From the NCBI RefSeq assembly GCF_041583195.1, contig NZ_JBFHGL010000002.1, positions 186,001 through 250,000 on the forward strand: a stretch of 64,000 nt of DNA, in the 5' to 3' direction. Positions within the stretch are counted from its first letter, which is position 1; every line of letters begins with the position of its first letter. The DNA comes from Sulfurimonas sp. GTDB taxonomy: Bacteria; Campylobacterota; Campylobacteria; Campylobacterales; Sulfurimonadaceae. Below the pieces are notes generated by a model. The model saw nothing but the letters and a program-made list of their open reading frames with translations, was not told where the DNA came from and ran no database searches. This document shows, piece after piece, positions 7,584 to 15,995 of this stretch. The position numbers and the translations under genes are program-made.

Positions 7584-9520
7584 TTACAAGTAATTGTTTC
7601 TTCCGGTTTAGCTAGAAAGTATCCTTGAGAACGCTCTATATTTAGTTCTTTTACTTTTTTATATACTTCTTCACTATGAACATACTCTGCTATAACTACA
7701 ATGTTAAGCTTTTTAGCAAAGCTTACTATTGTCTCAACTACGATCTGAGCATTTCTATCAACATCTAAGTTCTTTATCAAAGAACCATCGATTTTAATAT
7801 AGTCTATATTCAATTGAAGCAAGTATTCAAAGTTAGAGTATCCGGAACCAAAATCGTCAATAGCTATTCTACACCCTAATGATTTCATTTCATCAATAAA
7901 AGAAGAAACCTCTTCATAGTTTTCAATACCCTCTGTTTCAAGGATTTCAAAAACAATTTTTTTACTAACATTATACTTTTGCATATTGTATATAATATAT
8001 TCAACTATCTCTTCATTTAAAACATCTTCAACCGATAAATTAATAGAAAAATCACAATCTAAATGTTCGAAAAACTTGCAACTTTTCTCGATCATTATTT
8101 TGGTCAACTTTGCATAAAGCTTACTCTTTTTTGCAATTGTTAAAAAATGATATGGAGTTATAATATTATTTTCTTTATCAATTAAACGAATCAAACACTC
8201 AGAACTTTTTAACTCGTTTGTTTTATTATCATAAATTCCTTGGTAAAAAGGAATAATCCTATCATGTTCTATAGCCCAATTAAGTTTTTTAGTCCACTCG
8301 ATGTTATTTTTATATTGTTGTTCTACGTTTAAAGTTTCATCATATAGTAAAAACTCTTTCCCTTGTTTTCTAGCAGATTTTAGTGCAATATCAGCTTTTT
8401 CTAAAGCTTCTTGAATTTGAAATGTAGCTCCAATACTTACTCTTAAAGTTAACTCATTATCTTCATGATAAAATATCATTTTTTCAATATCTTTTATAAA
8501 TGTTACAGCAAATTGAATAAACTTATCTTTAGATGGCTTTTTTGTAAAAAACAGAGCAAATTCATCACCTGATAAATGGATAAGTGTAATATTTTGCTCT
8601 TTTATGATCATATTTGATAGTCTTTTTGAAAATGCTATTAGAATATCATCACCCACTGCTTGTCCAAAGAAATCATTAATCTCTTTAAAGTCATCGATGT
8701 TAACTATTAATAAAGCCCCATCATTATAGTCATTTATATCACGTAATAGGCTTATTCTGTTTGGTAGTCCTGTCAGAGCATTTGTATAAAGCTGTTTACG
8801 CAACTCTAATGTCTTTTCATCTACCTTTTCTTCAAGATATTTATTAATATTTTTCTGTTGCTCTGAATATTTTATTATACTTTGCTGCATATTATTTAAT
8901 GCATTTGAAATAAATCCAATCTCATTATTCTGATTTTTAAATGGTATACTTAAGTTTTTATCTGGAGAATAATTTTTTAATAAGTCTGCAATTCTCCGCA
9001 AAGGAGAAAGTAATTTTTTAATATATAAACCAAATAGCAAGAAAAAAACTCCAAATAAAACAAGAACTTGCATTAAAAGTTTTGTATACTTATCAACAAG
9101 TTCTTTATAGTTTTTACTAGAGTATATAAGAATTAATTTTCCAATCTTTTTTTCAGAGTTTGGCTGAAAAATAGGCTCTTCAACAATAAACGAATCATCT
9201 ACATTATTTTCAAACTCTTTTGATTTTCTCTCATTTATAAGCATTTCACCTTGTAATACTTTTATAGATAGAATATTTGGATTAGCCAAAAGTTGCTTAG
9301 TAACTTGTTCAATTTTATCATTTAAATTTAAATAGATATTCAAAGCTATTAATGGTTCAATAGTGCTAAGTACTAATTTTGCTTTTTGAGTTTCAATACT
9401 ATAGAAAGCTTCTTTATTTATTTTTTCAAAAACATTAAAAATCAGTAATATTGAGGTTAAAGTCACAACTGCTATTAAAAAAACTATTTTACTAGAAAGT
9501 GAATTTATCTTTTTTCTCAT
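7580..9520 (-). CDS. Membrane HAMP-GGDEF-EAL c-di-GMP signalling protein
   Basis: 646 residues: N-terminal membrane helix (about 13-30), periplasmic sensor region (about 31-150), second helix (about 152-170), HAMP, then GGDEF and EAL domains. The GGDEF signature reads SGDEF, and the EAL signature reads ECL (SSECLIRL), keeping the metal-binding Glu. The remaining phosphodiesterase residues are present: DDFGSGYSN, YIKIDGS, and an E in EILETEG. Net phosphodiesterase activity is therefore plausible and cyclase activity doubtful. It is the last gene of the operon with the YfiR-like protein and the TonB receptor, which suggests that its periplasmic domain is controlled by the YfiR-like partner. Confidence 0.88.
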   Translation of the reverse strand: MRKKINSLSSKIVFLIAVVTLTSILLIFNVFEKINKEAFYSIETQKAKLVLSTIEPLIALNIYLNLNDKIEQVTKQLLANPNILSIKVLQGEMLINERKSKEFENNVDDSFIVEEPIFQPNSEKKIGKLILIYSSKNYKELVDKYTKLLMQVLVLFGVFFLLFGLYIKKLLSPLRRIADLLKNYSPDKNLSIPFKNQNNEIGFISNALNNMQQSIIKYSEQQKNINKYLEEKVDEKTLELRKQLYTNALTGLPNRISLLRDINDYNDGALLIVNIDDFKEINDFFGQAVGDDILIAFSKRLSNMIIKEQNITLIHLSGDEFALFFTKKPSKDKFIQFAVTFIKDIEKMIFYHEDNELTLRVSIGATFQIQEALEKADIALKSARKQGKEFLLYDETLNVEQQYKNNIEWTKKLNWAIEHDRIIPFYQGIYDNKTNELKSSECLIRLIDKENNIITPYHFLTIAKKSKLYAKLTKIMIEKSCKFFEHLDCDFSINLSVEDVLNEEIVEYIIYNMQKYNVSKKIVFEILETEGIENYEEVSSFIDEMKSLGCRIAIDDFGSGYSNFEYLLQLNIDYIKIDGSLIKNLDVDRNAQIVVETIVSFAKKLNIVVIAEYVHSEEVYKKVKELNIERSQGYFLAKPEETITCN

Positions 9521-9540
9521 CCTACATCTTTATAATAAAT

Positions 9541-10188
9541 TTATTTATAACTACCCAACATATCATTAGTTATATTAGCATAAATATTTTTCAAACTTAC
9601 ACTATTGTAGTGCATCTTTTTTTGAAATAATTTATCACGTTTATATGCATAATCATTTTCAATAAACCTAACCATCTGTAGTAGAGCATCGACAAACTCT
9701 ATTTTATTTGTATATAAATTCTCTTTTTTCAGATATATTACTGTTGATTTTTCAATTACCAAAGAGAACATTAAACCCTTATTTAGATTATTTATATCGT
9801 ATGAAAAAGAGATGATCCCTTTAAAGTTTGCAATATTAGCTATATCTTCAATATGATCTTGCAGGTTAAGTACATAAATGGCAGAAGCTTCCGTCTGTTC
9901 TGAAAAATTTGAAAAATCGACTAAGTTAATTTTATAATCATATGTATCTAAACGTCCTTGAAAATTACTATTTATAAACTCTTTAATAGATTTAGCAGTA
10001 ACGTAGTCTGTTTTATCGTAAATTATTGTATATACTATTTTGCCATCTATAAGTTTTTCATCTATTTTTTTATCTAAAGTTATTATTTTAGGAAAAATAG
10101 AAGCTTGTGCTTTAAGTAGTAAATCATCATAGTTATATCCAAAAGCCAGGTTTATAAAAATCAAACTAAGAAAGAGTATTTTTTTCAT
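9541..10188 (-). CDS. YfiR-like (DUF4154-like) periplasmic regulator
   Basis: 215 residues with a signal peptide (LFLSLIFINLAFG, cleavage about residue 18). The mature part resembles YfiR/HmsC: an N-terminal FPKIITLDK helix, an expression of the type KIVYTIIYDKTD, a central IYVLNLQ strand, then ISFSYDINNLNKGLMFSLVIEK and a C-terminal LLQMVRFIEN helix. YfiR binds the periplasmic domain of the cyclase YfiN and restrains it. Here it lies directly between a TonB receptor gene (stop and start adjacent) and a membrane GGDEF/EAL gene, the arrangement expected of a signal relay. No Cys pair is visible, unlike Pseudomonas YfiR. The family assignment is by eye. Confidence 0.7.
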   Translation of the reverse strand: MKKILFLSLIFINLAFGYNYDDLLLKAQASIFPKIITLDKKIDEKLIDGKIVYTIIYDKTDYVTAKSIKEFINSNFQGRLDTYDYKINLVDFSNFSEQTEASAIYVLNLQDHIEDIANIANFKGIISFSYDINNLNKGLMFSLVIEKSTVIYLKKENLYTNKIEFVDALLQMVRFIENDYAYKRDKLFQKKMHYNSVSLKNIYANITNDMLGSYK

Positions 10189-12294
10189 TTAAAACTCCTT
10201 CTTTAAAGTTATAAGGAAGTTTCTACCCTCTTGGAGGTAATCTTCCGTATAAGTTTTTGGTGCTGAAGGATATTTTACTTTAGCATCAAAAATATTTTTG
10301 GCACTTAACGTAACATCATAATCATACTCTCGGTTTTTATACTTTAGAGTAGTATCTAATGTAGAATAATCATCTACTTTATTACGTGTATCACCTAAAA
10401 TTCTATCTTTTGAGCTAACATACTTTGCAACACCGCTTAACGATATGGTGCTAGTTAGATTATAAATATAATATCCCTTAGCTAAGTGGTGTGCTACATT
10501 AGTTAAGTCTGTATTAACACCTGTACTTTTTATTTTAGAATCGCCTGTAACATAAGAGTAGTTTAAATACAACTTATCCGATGAAAAGATATGCCCTGAA
10601 TACTCAAGTTCTAAACCGTATAGATCAGTATCTAATACATTTTTGTATAAAGGATCTGTAGCTGAATTATATATTTGATCTTTGTTTTTTAGATAAAAAA
10701 GATTTGTTTGAAGATATGTATCACTTGTAAGTTTTCTAATATATGCTAATTCAAATGCATCAACTTTTTCAGGTTCAAGATTGGTACTACCGACTCTTGC
10801 CGCATTGTTTGCCGTAAACATCTCCTGCCATGATGGATTTCTGTGTGCACGAGAATAAATTGCTTTATATATATTTTCTAAATTATGTTGATATACCATA
10901 GATATTCTTGGTTCAAACCCTGCATCTTTAAGTGATGTTTGTTCATAGTTAAAACCATATATAAAACTTAGTTTATCGCTGTATTTGAATTCATCTTGCA
11001 ATGAAAATATATATGTATCGCGTTTTGCATATTTATCAAAAAACGGAAAAGTATTGGTATAGTCTACAAGTGCTGCATCACCTGTCGCCCAGTTTGAAAG
11101 TTTTGAGACCATATCTATAGTTTTTTCTTGGAGTATACGGTACCCTGTAGTGATAACATGGTTGTCAAAACCGTTATATTTAAGATAAGTGGATTGATAA
11201 AGTGTTCTTTGTGCAGCTTTATGCTCTCCGTATAATCCATCTGAAAATGTTACATTGGTTATAGTACCATCTAAGTTGAATTGGTAATAGTCCATAAAGT
11301 CTACACCATTTGGATTAAGTTTAGCTTTTGAGTCAAATGCATCGTATTTAGTACCTAGTTTAATATCTATGACTAAGTCGTCAATAGAGTTGTTGTAGCC
11401 AAGTTCCAAATACCCATTTGGAAGTTTTAGTCTATCGGTATCTAAAGGTAATGCAAGGTTAATTCCGTAAGAACTCCCTTGAGTATGATCCAGCATTCTT
11501 CCTTTTAAAGTAAAATTGTAGTACTTTACGTCAATACCTAAAGAATAATCTTTGAACCAAACTGGAGCATCTCCGGTTTGAGATATGTCTGTATTGTCGT
11601 AAAGCCCTGGTATACTCATAGAACCCTGAGAAAACCCATCTGGACCGGCATAAAGTTTTTTGTTGTCTTCTTGGTAGTAAAAGTCTATAGTAGCATCAAA
11701 ATTTTCAGTTTTAAATTTTTTTACAAAACCACCCATTCTATAATCATAAGAACCGTATTTAAAAAGAAGTTTATCGTTTGACTCAAAATCTTTAAAATCT
11801 TCTGCATAAGTTATAATGTTTATAGAACCTGCATATGCATTTACTCCATTTGTTTTACTTCCAGGTCCTCTAGTGATCTCTATTCGTTTAATCATCTCAA
11901 TAGGCATGCCTAAATACTCCGAGTATGAGTCAAAAAAGAGATTGTTTACTAGTACATCATCAATGAAAAGTTTTGTTTGACCGTATGCTTGAGGATTTGA
12001 ACCGCGAAATATAGAAGTTTGGTTATTAAAGTTATCGGTAGTTATATCTACTCCGGGAACAAGTTGAAGTGCTTCTTTAAGATTAGAAACCCCTAAAGTT
12101 TCTAACTCTTTGCCTTTAAATACAGATATGATATACGGCTGATAGTGCTCATTTTGTTTTGTAATTGTAGCAACTGTGTTAAATCTATCCAAATCTTTAG
12201 AAATGGAAGCCAACATATCAGAGCTTTTTGCATCTAAGCTTGTAAAACTTACAAATAAAAATAACATAATATTAAAAATATATTTTCTCTCCAC
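10189..12294 (-). CDS. TonB-dependent outer-membrane receptor
   Basis: 701 residues, GTG start chosen because a GGAG element lies just upstream and the next residues form a signal peptide. The plug domain is clear: LKEALQLVPGVDITTDN, then IFRGSNPQAYGQTKLFIDDV and IEITRGPGS (about residues 70-160), followed by a beta-barrel with alternating aromatic strands and a C-terminal Phe (ITLKKEF) for BAM recognition. It takes up a siderophore, vitamin or other bulky ligand using TonB energy; the ligand cannot be told from sequence. It is the first gene of a three-gene operon with YfiR-like and GGDEF/EAL partners, suggesting the receptor may also report ligand occupancy. Confidence 0.93.
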   Translation of the reverse strand: MERKYIFNIMLFLFVSFTSLDAKSSDMLASISKDLDRFNTVATITKQNEHYQPYIISVFKGKELETLGVSNLKEALQLVPGVDITTDNFNNQTSIFRGSNPQAYGQTKLFIDDVLVNNLFFDSYSEYLGMPIEMIKRIEITRGPGSKTNGVNAYAGSINIITYAEDFKDFESNDKLLFKYGSYDYRMGGFVKKFKTENFDATIDFYYQEDNKKLYAGPDGFSQGSMSIPGLYDNTDISQTGDAPVWFKDYSLGIDVKYYNFTLKGRMLDHTQGSSYGINLALPLDTDRLKLPNGYLELGYNNSIDDLVIDIKLGTKYDAFDSKAKLNPNGVDFMDYYQFNLDGTITNVTFSDGLYGEHKAAQRTLYQSTYLKYNGFDNHVITTGYRILQEKTIDMVSKLSNWATGDAALVDYTNTFPFFDKYAKRDTYIFSLQDEFKYSDKLSFIYGFNYEQTSLKDAGFEPRISMVYQHNLENIYKAIYSRAHRNPSWQEMFTANNAARVGSTNLEPEKVDAFELAYIRKLTSDTYLQTNLFYLKNKDQIYNSATDPLYKNVLDTDLYGLELEYSGHIFSSDKLYLNYSYVTGDSKIKSTGVNTDLTNVAHHLAKGYYIYNLTSTISLSGVAKYVSSKDRILGDTRNKVDDYSTLDTTLKYKNREYDYDVTLSAKNIFDAKVKYPSAPKTYTEDYLQEGRNFLITLKKEF

Positions 12295-12344
12295 AGCACA
12301 CTCCAGTTATATATTGTTCACTTTATCACAAAAGATCTATATAA

Positions 12345-13097
12345 TTACTTAAAAACAGCTTGCGCCTCTGCATAACCCATCTCGAACAATTTATCAAAGT
12401 TTTTGAAAGAGAAGATCGAATAGTTGATGATCTCATCGTCAGATATGTAATAATCATACTCATCTTTTTGACTAAAAGCCGTAATAAATAATCTAATAGC
12501 AATAACCTTTTTTAAATAACTCATAAGTTTTTTTCGGCTTGGTTTTTTAACTATAGGATTCAAATTTACGCCTACTAATGGTTGAGAGTATTTTTTTAAA
12601 GGCTCATACGGCATATGGTTAAAAAAACCTCCATCAACCAATACCCTGCCAGAATAATCAACAGGTTTAAAAACAGGTACCAATGCAGATGAAGCCCTGC
12701 ATATAGTTTTTAAATCACCTCTGTCAAAACAGATCTCTTCTGCACTCTGCAAATCTAATGCAGTTATATATACTGGTATATTAAGCTCTTCTATCTTTTC
12801 TTTTTTGATCAGCTGCTCTATGCTTTTTGAATCCATATCTACTTTAAACAAAGACTCTTTAAACCAGGCAAAAGAGAATATTTTTTTTGTAGATTTTTGC
12901 TTAAATATCTCCAACTGTTCTTTTGGTGACACACCTGATGCATAACTTGCAGCTATAATAGCACCTATAGATGTAGCACATATAGCTTTTACTTTTATAT
13001 TATGATCATCTAGATACTGTAAAACACCAAGATGAAATGCACCTCTGGCTCCACCGCCTGACAATGCTAAAACTATTTCCCTTGTATCTCCAACCAA
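12345..13097 (-). CDS. Patatin-like phospholipase (RssA/NTE type)
   Basis: 250 residues. The oxyanion loop GGGARGAFHLGVL is at residues about 14-26, and the Asp of the Ser-Asp dyad is in VDGGFFNHMP. The nucleophile elbow reads ATSIGA, so the Ser is present but the first Gly of GxSxG is Ala. Patatin enzymes hydrolyse acyl chains from phospholipids. The start overlaps the upstream metallophosphoesterase gene by 25 bases, so both are probably translated together. The pairing suggests lipid or lipid A turnover, but this is inference from context. Confidence 0.9.
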   Translation of the reverse strand: MVGDTREIVLALSGGGARGAFHLGVLQYLDDHNIKVKAICATSIGAIIAASYASGVSPKEQLEIFKQKSTKKIFSFAWFKESLFKVDMDSKSIEQLIKKEKIEELNIPVYITALDLQSAEEICFDRGDLKTICRASSALVPVFKPVDYSGRVLVDGGFFNHMPYEPLKKYSQPLVGVNLNPIVKKPSRKKLMSYLKKVIAIRLFITAFSQKDEYDYYISDDEIINYSIFSFKNFDKLFEMGYAEAQAVFK

Positions 13098-13828
13098 TTT
13101 ATCACCTCAAAACTTCCATCATAATTTTCAACTACACAACTGCAAGACTCTACCCAGTCACCACAATTTAAATACTCTATATTACCTATACTTTTTGCTT
13201 CAGCCTTATGGATGTGCCCACATATAACACCATTATAACCTTTTTTTTCAGCATGTGTAGACAAGATTCCTTCAAAATCTGTTATGAAAGAAACCGAACT
13301 TTTTATATTGTCTTTTACATACTTTGAAAGAGACCAATACTTCTTAACACCAACTATTTTCCTTATCTTTTGAAGATAATGGTTTATAAAAAGAACAAAG
13401 TCGTAACCTACATCTCCTAAAATAGCAAGCCATTTTTTTGTCATAGTTATACTATCAAAAAAATCACCGTGAGTGATCAGATACTTTTTTCCACTGAGTG
13501 AGATATATTCACACTCATTTTCAATGTATAGGTTATCACCCATTATAAGTGGAGTAAAGGGTCTTAAAAACTCATCGTGATTACCAGTCACAAGATATAC
13601 ATTTGTCCCTTTTCTTGCTTTTCTAAGTACCTTTTGAATTACGTCAGAGTGAGACTGTTCCCATTTAAACTTTCTTTTAATAGCCCAACCGTCTATAATA
13701 TCACCGACAAGATACAGGTTGTCGGATTCCGTATCTTTTAAGAAGTCTAAAAATTGTTCTGCTTGGGAAAAACGAGTGCCTAAGTGGAGATCTGATACAA
13801 AGATTGATTTATATTTCATAAGTGACAT
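13073..13828 (-). CDS. UDP-2,3-diacylglucosamine diphosphatase-like metallophosphoesterase
   Basis: 251-residue calcineurin-like phosphoesterase. Metal-binding motifs are in order: SDLHLG (DxH), LVGDIIDGW (GDxxD), VTGNHDE (GNHD), LITHGD and CGHIHKAE (GHxH). The pattern and length fit the LpxH-like branch that removes UMP from UDP-2,3-diacylglucosamine in lipid A synthesis. True LpxH also has an insertion lid, and other branches exist, so the substrate is not certain. The start ATG is preceded by AGGTG. It overlaps the patatin gene. Confidence 0.8.
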   Translation of the reverse strand: MSLMKYKSIFVSDLHLGTRFSQAEQFLDFLKDTESDNLYLVGDIIDGWAIKRKFKWEQSHSDVIQKVLRKARKGTNVYLVTGNHDEFLRPFTPLIMGDNLYIENECEYISLSGKKYLITHGDFFDSITMTKKWLAILGDVGYDFVLFINHYLQKIRKIVGVKKYWSLSKYVKDNIKSSVSFITDFEGILSTHAEKKGYNGVICGHIHKAEAKSIGNIEYLNCGDWVESCSCVVENYDGSFEVINWLEIQGK

Positions 13829-13840
13829 ATTATGTTCACC

Positions 13841-13872
13841 TGATTACAAACTTGTAACTAATTGATTACAAA
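13841..13872. promoter_or_regulatory. Possible operator: TTACAA palindrome plus direct repeat
   Basis: Between the Crp/Fnr gene and the LpxH-like gene, TTACAA-AC-TTGTAA (13844-13857) forms a perfect inverted repeat, and TGATTACAAA occurs twice (13841-13850 and 13863-13872), 22 bases apart, about two helical turns. It looks like a protein-binding site for the LpxH-like/patatin pair. No regulator can be named. Confidence 0.35.
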
Positions 13873-13876
13873 TCTA

Positions 13877-14527
13877 TTACGAATTTTTCCATTCATCTAG
13901 TAAAGAGAGTTTATCTTTATCCAGCAACCTGTTTTTTTCATCCAATATACCAATCTTTTTAAGCTTTTTAAGTACACGTGATATTGTCTCTGGTGCCATG
14001 TTAAGCAACTGTGCGATCTCTTTATTTTTTAATGCTTGAAAAATAGCAGGATTATCTTCTAAGAGTGAACATACTTTTAGAGTCGCATCGAAAACAAGAT
14101 TTCTATTTATGGTCTGTTCAAGATTTTTAATTTTTTTAGTTAGTGATCTGATAAAGCCGATGGAAAAACTACTATTTTCGTTTATTAGGTTTAAAAATTC
14201 ATCTATCTTAATAAGTGCTACGACAGTATCATCTTTCATAACTATCGCTGAAGCAGGAAAGTTTATTTGTTCAAATGCAGTCATTTCTGCTACAAGACAG
14301 GGCTTAGTAAAATGATGAAGAACTATTTCATTATCTTTTATACCCATTTTATAAAGTTTAAGCTGCCCTGATAACAGTGCATATATGTAGTTTGGTTTAT
14401 CACCTTCATAAAAAAGCATATTATCTTTTTTTAGATGTTTAATCGTAGCAATGTCAGCTACTTTTTCCAATAGTTCATCACTTAAAGATACAAAAACATC
14501 TACAGACTTTAATAATTCTTTTTTCAT
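13877..14527 (-). CDS. Crp/Fnr family transcription regulator
   Basis: 216 residues: cyclic-nucleotide-binding-like effector domain (about 10-125; FYEGDKPNYIYALLSGQLKLY), dimerisation helix (about 130-155) and a C-terminal winged helix (LLNMAPETISRVLKKLKK). The recognition helix carries ExxSR, the residues with which FNR reads TTGAT half-sites. Only two Cys are present, so it has no FNR-type Fe-S cluster and would sense something else, as in the Dnr/NssR-like regulators. A perfect TTGAT-N4-ATCAA lies 21 bases before its start, shared with the divergent hemerythrin gene, so autoregulation is likely. Confidence 0.88.
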   Translation of the reverse strand: MKKELLKSVDVFVSLSDELLEKVADIATIKHLKKDNMLFYEGDKPNYIYALLSGQLKLYKMGIKDNEIVLHHFTKPCLVAEMTAFEQINFPASAIVMKDDTVVALIKIDEFLNLINENSSFSIGFIRSLTKKIKNLEQTINRNLVFDATLKVCSLLEDNPAIFQALKNKEIAQLLNMAPETISRVLKKLKKIGILDEKNRLLDKDKLSLLDEWKNS

Positions 14528-14547
14528 TTAAAAATTATATCAGTAAA

Positions 14548-14561
14548 TTGATCTATATCAA
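14548..14561. promoter_or_regulatory. FNR-type box TTGATCTATATCAA
   Basis: A perfect dyad TTGAT-N4-ATCAA lies in the divergent intergenic region of the Crp/Fnr-type regulator and the hemerythrin gene. It matches the FNR/Dnr consensus exactly and the ExxSR recognition helix of the adjacent regulator. Its centre is about 62 bases before the hemerythrin start, compatible with activation from a class II position. Confidence 0.7.
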
Positions 14562-14616
14562 TTTTTTATATCTGTATTTTAGATAAACTTTTTCCAATTT
14601 TTTTAGGAGCTATTTT

Positions 14617-15060
14617 ATGAAATTAATAAATTTAGATACATTACCTCAAGTTGCTATGGAGTTTATGAACGATGTTCATGAGGAAGATGTAAATATAATA
14701 AATGATCTTTATGAATTTATAACTGAATATGAGAGCAATCCAACTCAAGAGCATGAAAAAAATATAACAAATAAATATCAAGAATGGTTTGATCATACTG
14801 TTGCACACTTTAAAAGAGAAGAAGAGAAGATGATTGAATTGCATTTTCCACCATACCCTGTACATAAAGGTGAACATGACAATGCACTTCACACTATGGA
14901 TACTATATTTAGGGACTGGAATTCATCCAAAGATATTGCTGCTTTAAAAGAGTATTTAGAAAATCAGCTACCTGAATGGTTAGTACATCACATACAAACT
15001 ATGGATACAGTAACAGCAATGTTTTTTAAAACTGGTCTTAGTCCATGTTCTGCACATTAA
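14617..15060 (+). CDS. Bacteriohemerythrin
   Basis: 147-residue four-helix bundle with the hemerythrin di-iron ligands in order: H in DVHEEDV, H and E in VAHFKREEEKM, H in VHKGEHDNA, and HH...D in LVHHIQTMDT. It binds O2 (or NO) at a non-haem di-iron centre in the cytoplasm, serving as an oxygen carrier or buffer in microaerophiles. The start has a clear AGGAG (TTAGGAGCT) spacing. It is divergent from a Crp/Fnr regulator with an FNR-type box between, so expression probably responds to oxygen or NO. Confidence 0.92.
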   Translation: MKLINLDTLPQVAMEFMNDVHEEDVNIINDLYEFITEYESNPTQEHEKNITNKYQEWFDHTVAHFKREEEKMIELHFPPYPVHKGEHDNALHTMDTIFRDWNSSKDIAALKEYLENQLPEWLVHHIQTMDTVTAMFFKTGLSPCSAH

Positions 15061-15094
15061 TTTTAAAATTTGTCATACCTTAACAAAGTTTAGT

Positions 15095-15100
15095 TATAAT
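15095..15100 (+). promoter_or_regulatory. Likely -10 element (TATAAT) for sppA
   Basis: TATAAT 26 bases before the sppA ATG, downstream of the hemerythrin stop. Confidence 0.5.
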
Positions 15101-15125
15101 TTTTCAAAAATCAGGGATTATAACT

Positions 15126-15995
15126 ATGAACTTTATCAAAAAAATATTTTATCCAATCGGTGCAACTTTAAAATATATACAAGAGCATTTCAAAGCGATG
15201 CTTTTTTTACTTATTTTATTTTTGATATTTGCACCTTCTGAAGATGCTAAACTAAGTACTGTAAATCTTCAAGAGATCAAACTAGTAGGTCCTATTTTTG
15301 ATGCAACAGACATAGTTCAAAAAATAGATAAAGCGGCAGATGATGAAAACATTAAAGGTGTACTTTTAGATGTAAACTCTCCAGGCGGTGCAGTAGCTCC
15401 ATCGATCGAGATAGCATATGCTATAAAACGCTTAAAAGAGATAAAACCTGTTGTTGTATATGCAAGCGGCACTATTGCTAGCGGTAGCTACTATGCAAGT
15501 ATCTGGGCTAATGAGATTGTTGTAAACCCTGGTAGTATGGTAGGCAGCATCGGTGTAGTTATGCAAGGTGCTGATGTAAGCGAGCTTATGGGTAAAATAG
15601 GTGTTAAAACTCAAAGCGTTCAAGCAGGTAAGTATAAAAAAGTTGGTACAGGTGATCGTGCTTGGAAAGACTATGAGGTAAAAGAATTAAATAAAGTGAT
15701 CAGTGGTACTTACGATATGTTCACAAAAGATGTAGCAGATGCAAGAGAGTTAGACTATAACAAAAGAGAAAATTATGCGGATGCACATATATTTACAGCA
15801 AGTCAAGCTAAAGATGTAGGTCTTGTTGATTCACTTGGCGTTAAATACAATGCTAAAAAAAGGGTTGAACTTTTAAGCAAAGTAGCGTTTCCTGAATGGA
15901 GTAAAGAAGACAAGTTTGATAAGCTTATGAAAAAACTTGCGGCTGAGACTTCATCTTCTATTCATACATATTTTCCGGAGTTAACTCTTAGATAA
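15126..15995 (+). CDS. sppA: Signal peptide peptidase SppA (short form)
   Basis: 289-residue membrane-anchored serine protease (one N-terminal helix, about residues 22-38; active domain in the periplasm). It digests leftover signal peptides. The S49 fold is evident: VDVNSPGGAV-like segment (LLDVNSPGGAVAP), nucleophile Ser in ASGSYYAS, and general-base Lys in the QAGKYKKVGTG segment. It is the short form with a single catalytic domain, unlike the 67-kDa E. coli enzyme. It converges with xseA, with 15 bases of overlap. Confidence 0.92.
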   Translation: MNFIKKIFYPIGATLKYIQEHFKAMLFLLILFLIFAPSEDAKLSTVNLQEIKLVGPIFDATDIVQKIDKAADDENIKGVLLDVNSPGGAVAPSIEIAYAIKRLKEIKPVVVYASGTIASGSYYASIWANEIVVNPGSMVGSIGVVMQGADVSELMGKIGVKTQSVQAGKYKKVGTGDRAWKDYEVKELNKVISGTYDMFTKDVADARELDYNKRENYADAHIFTASQAKDVGLVDSLGVKYNAKKRVELLSKVAFPEWSKEDKFDKLMKKLAAETSSSIHTYFPELTLR

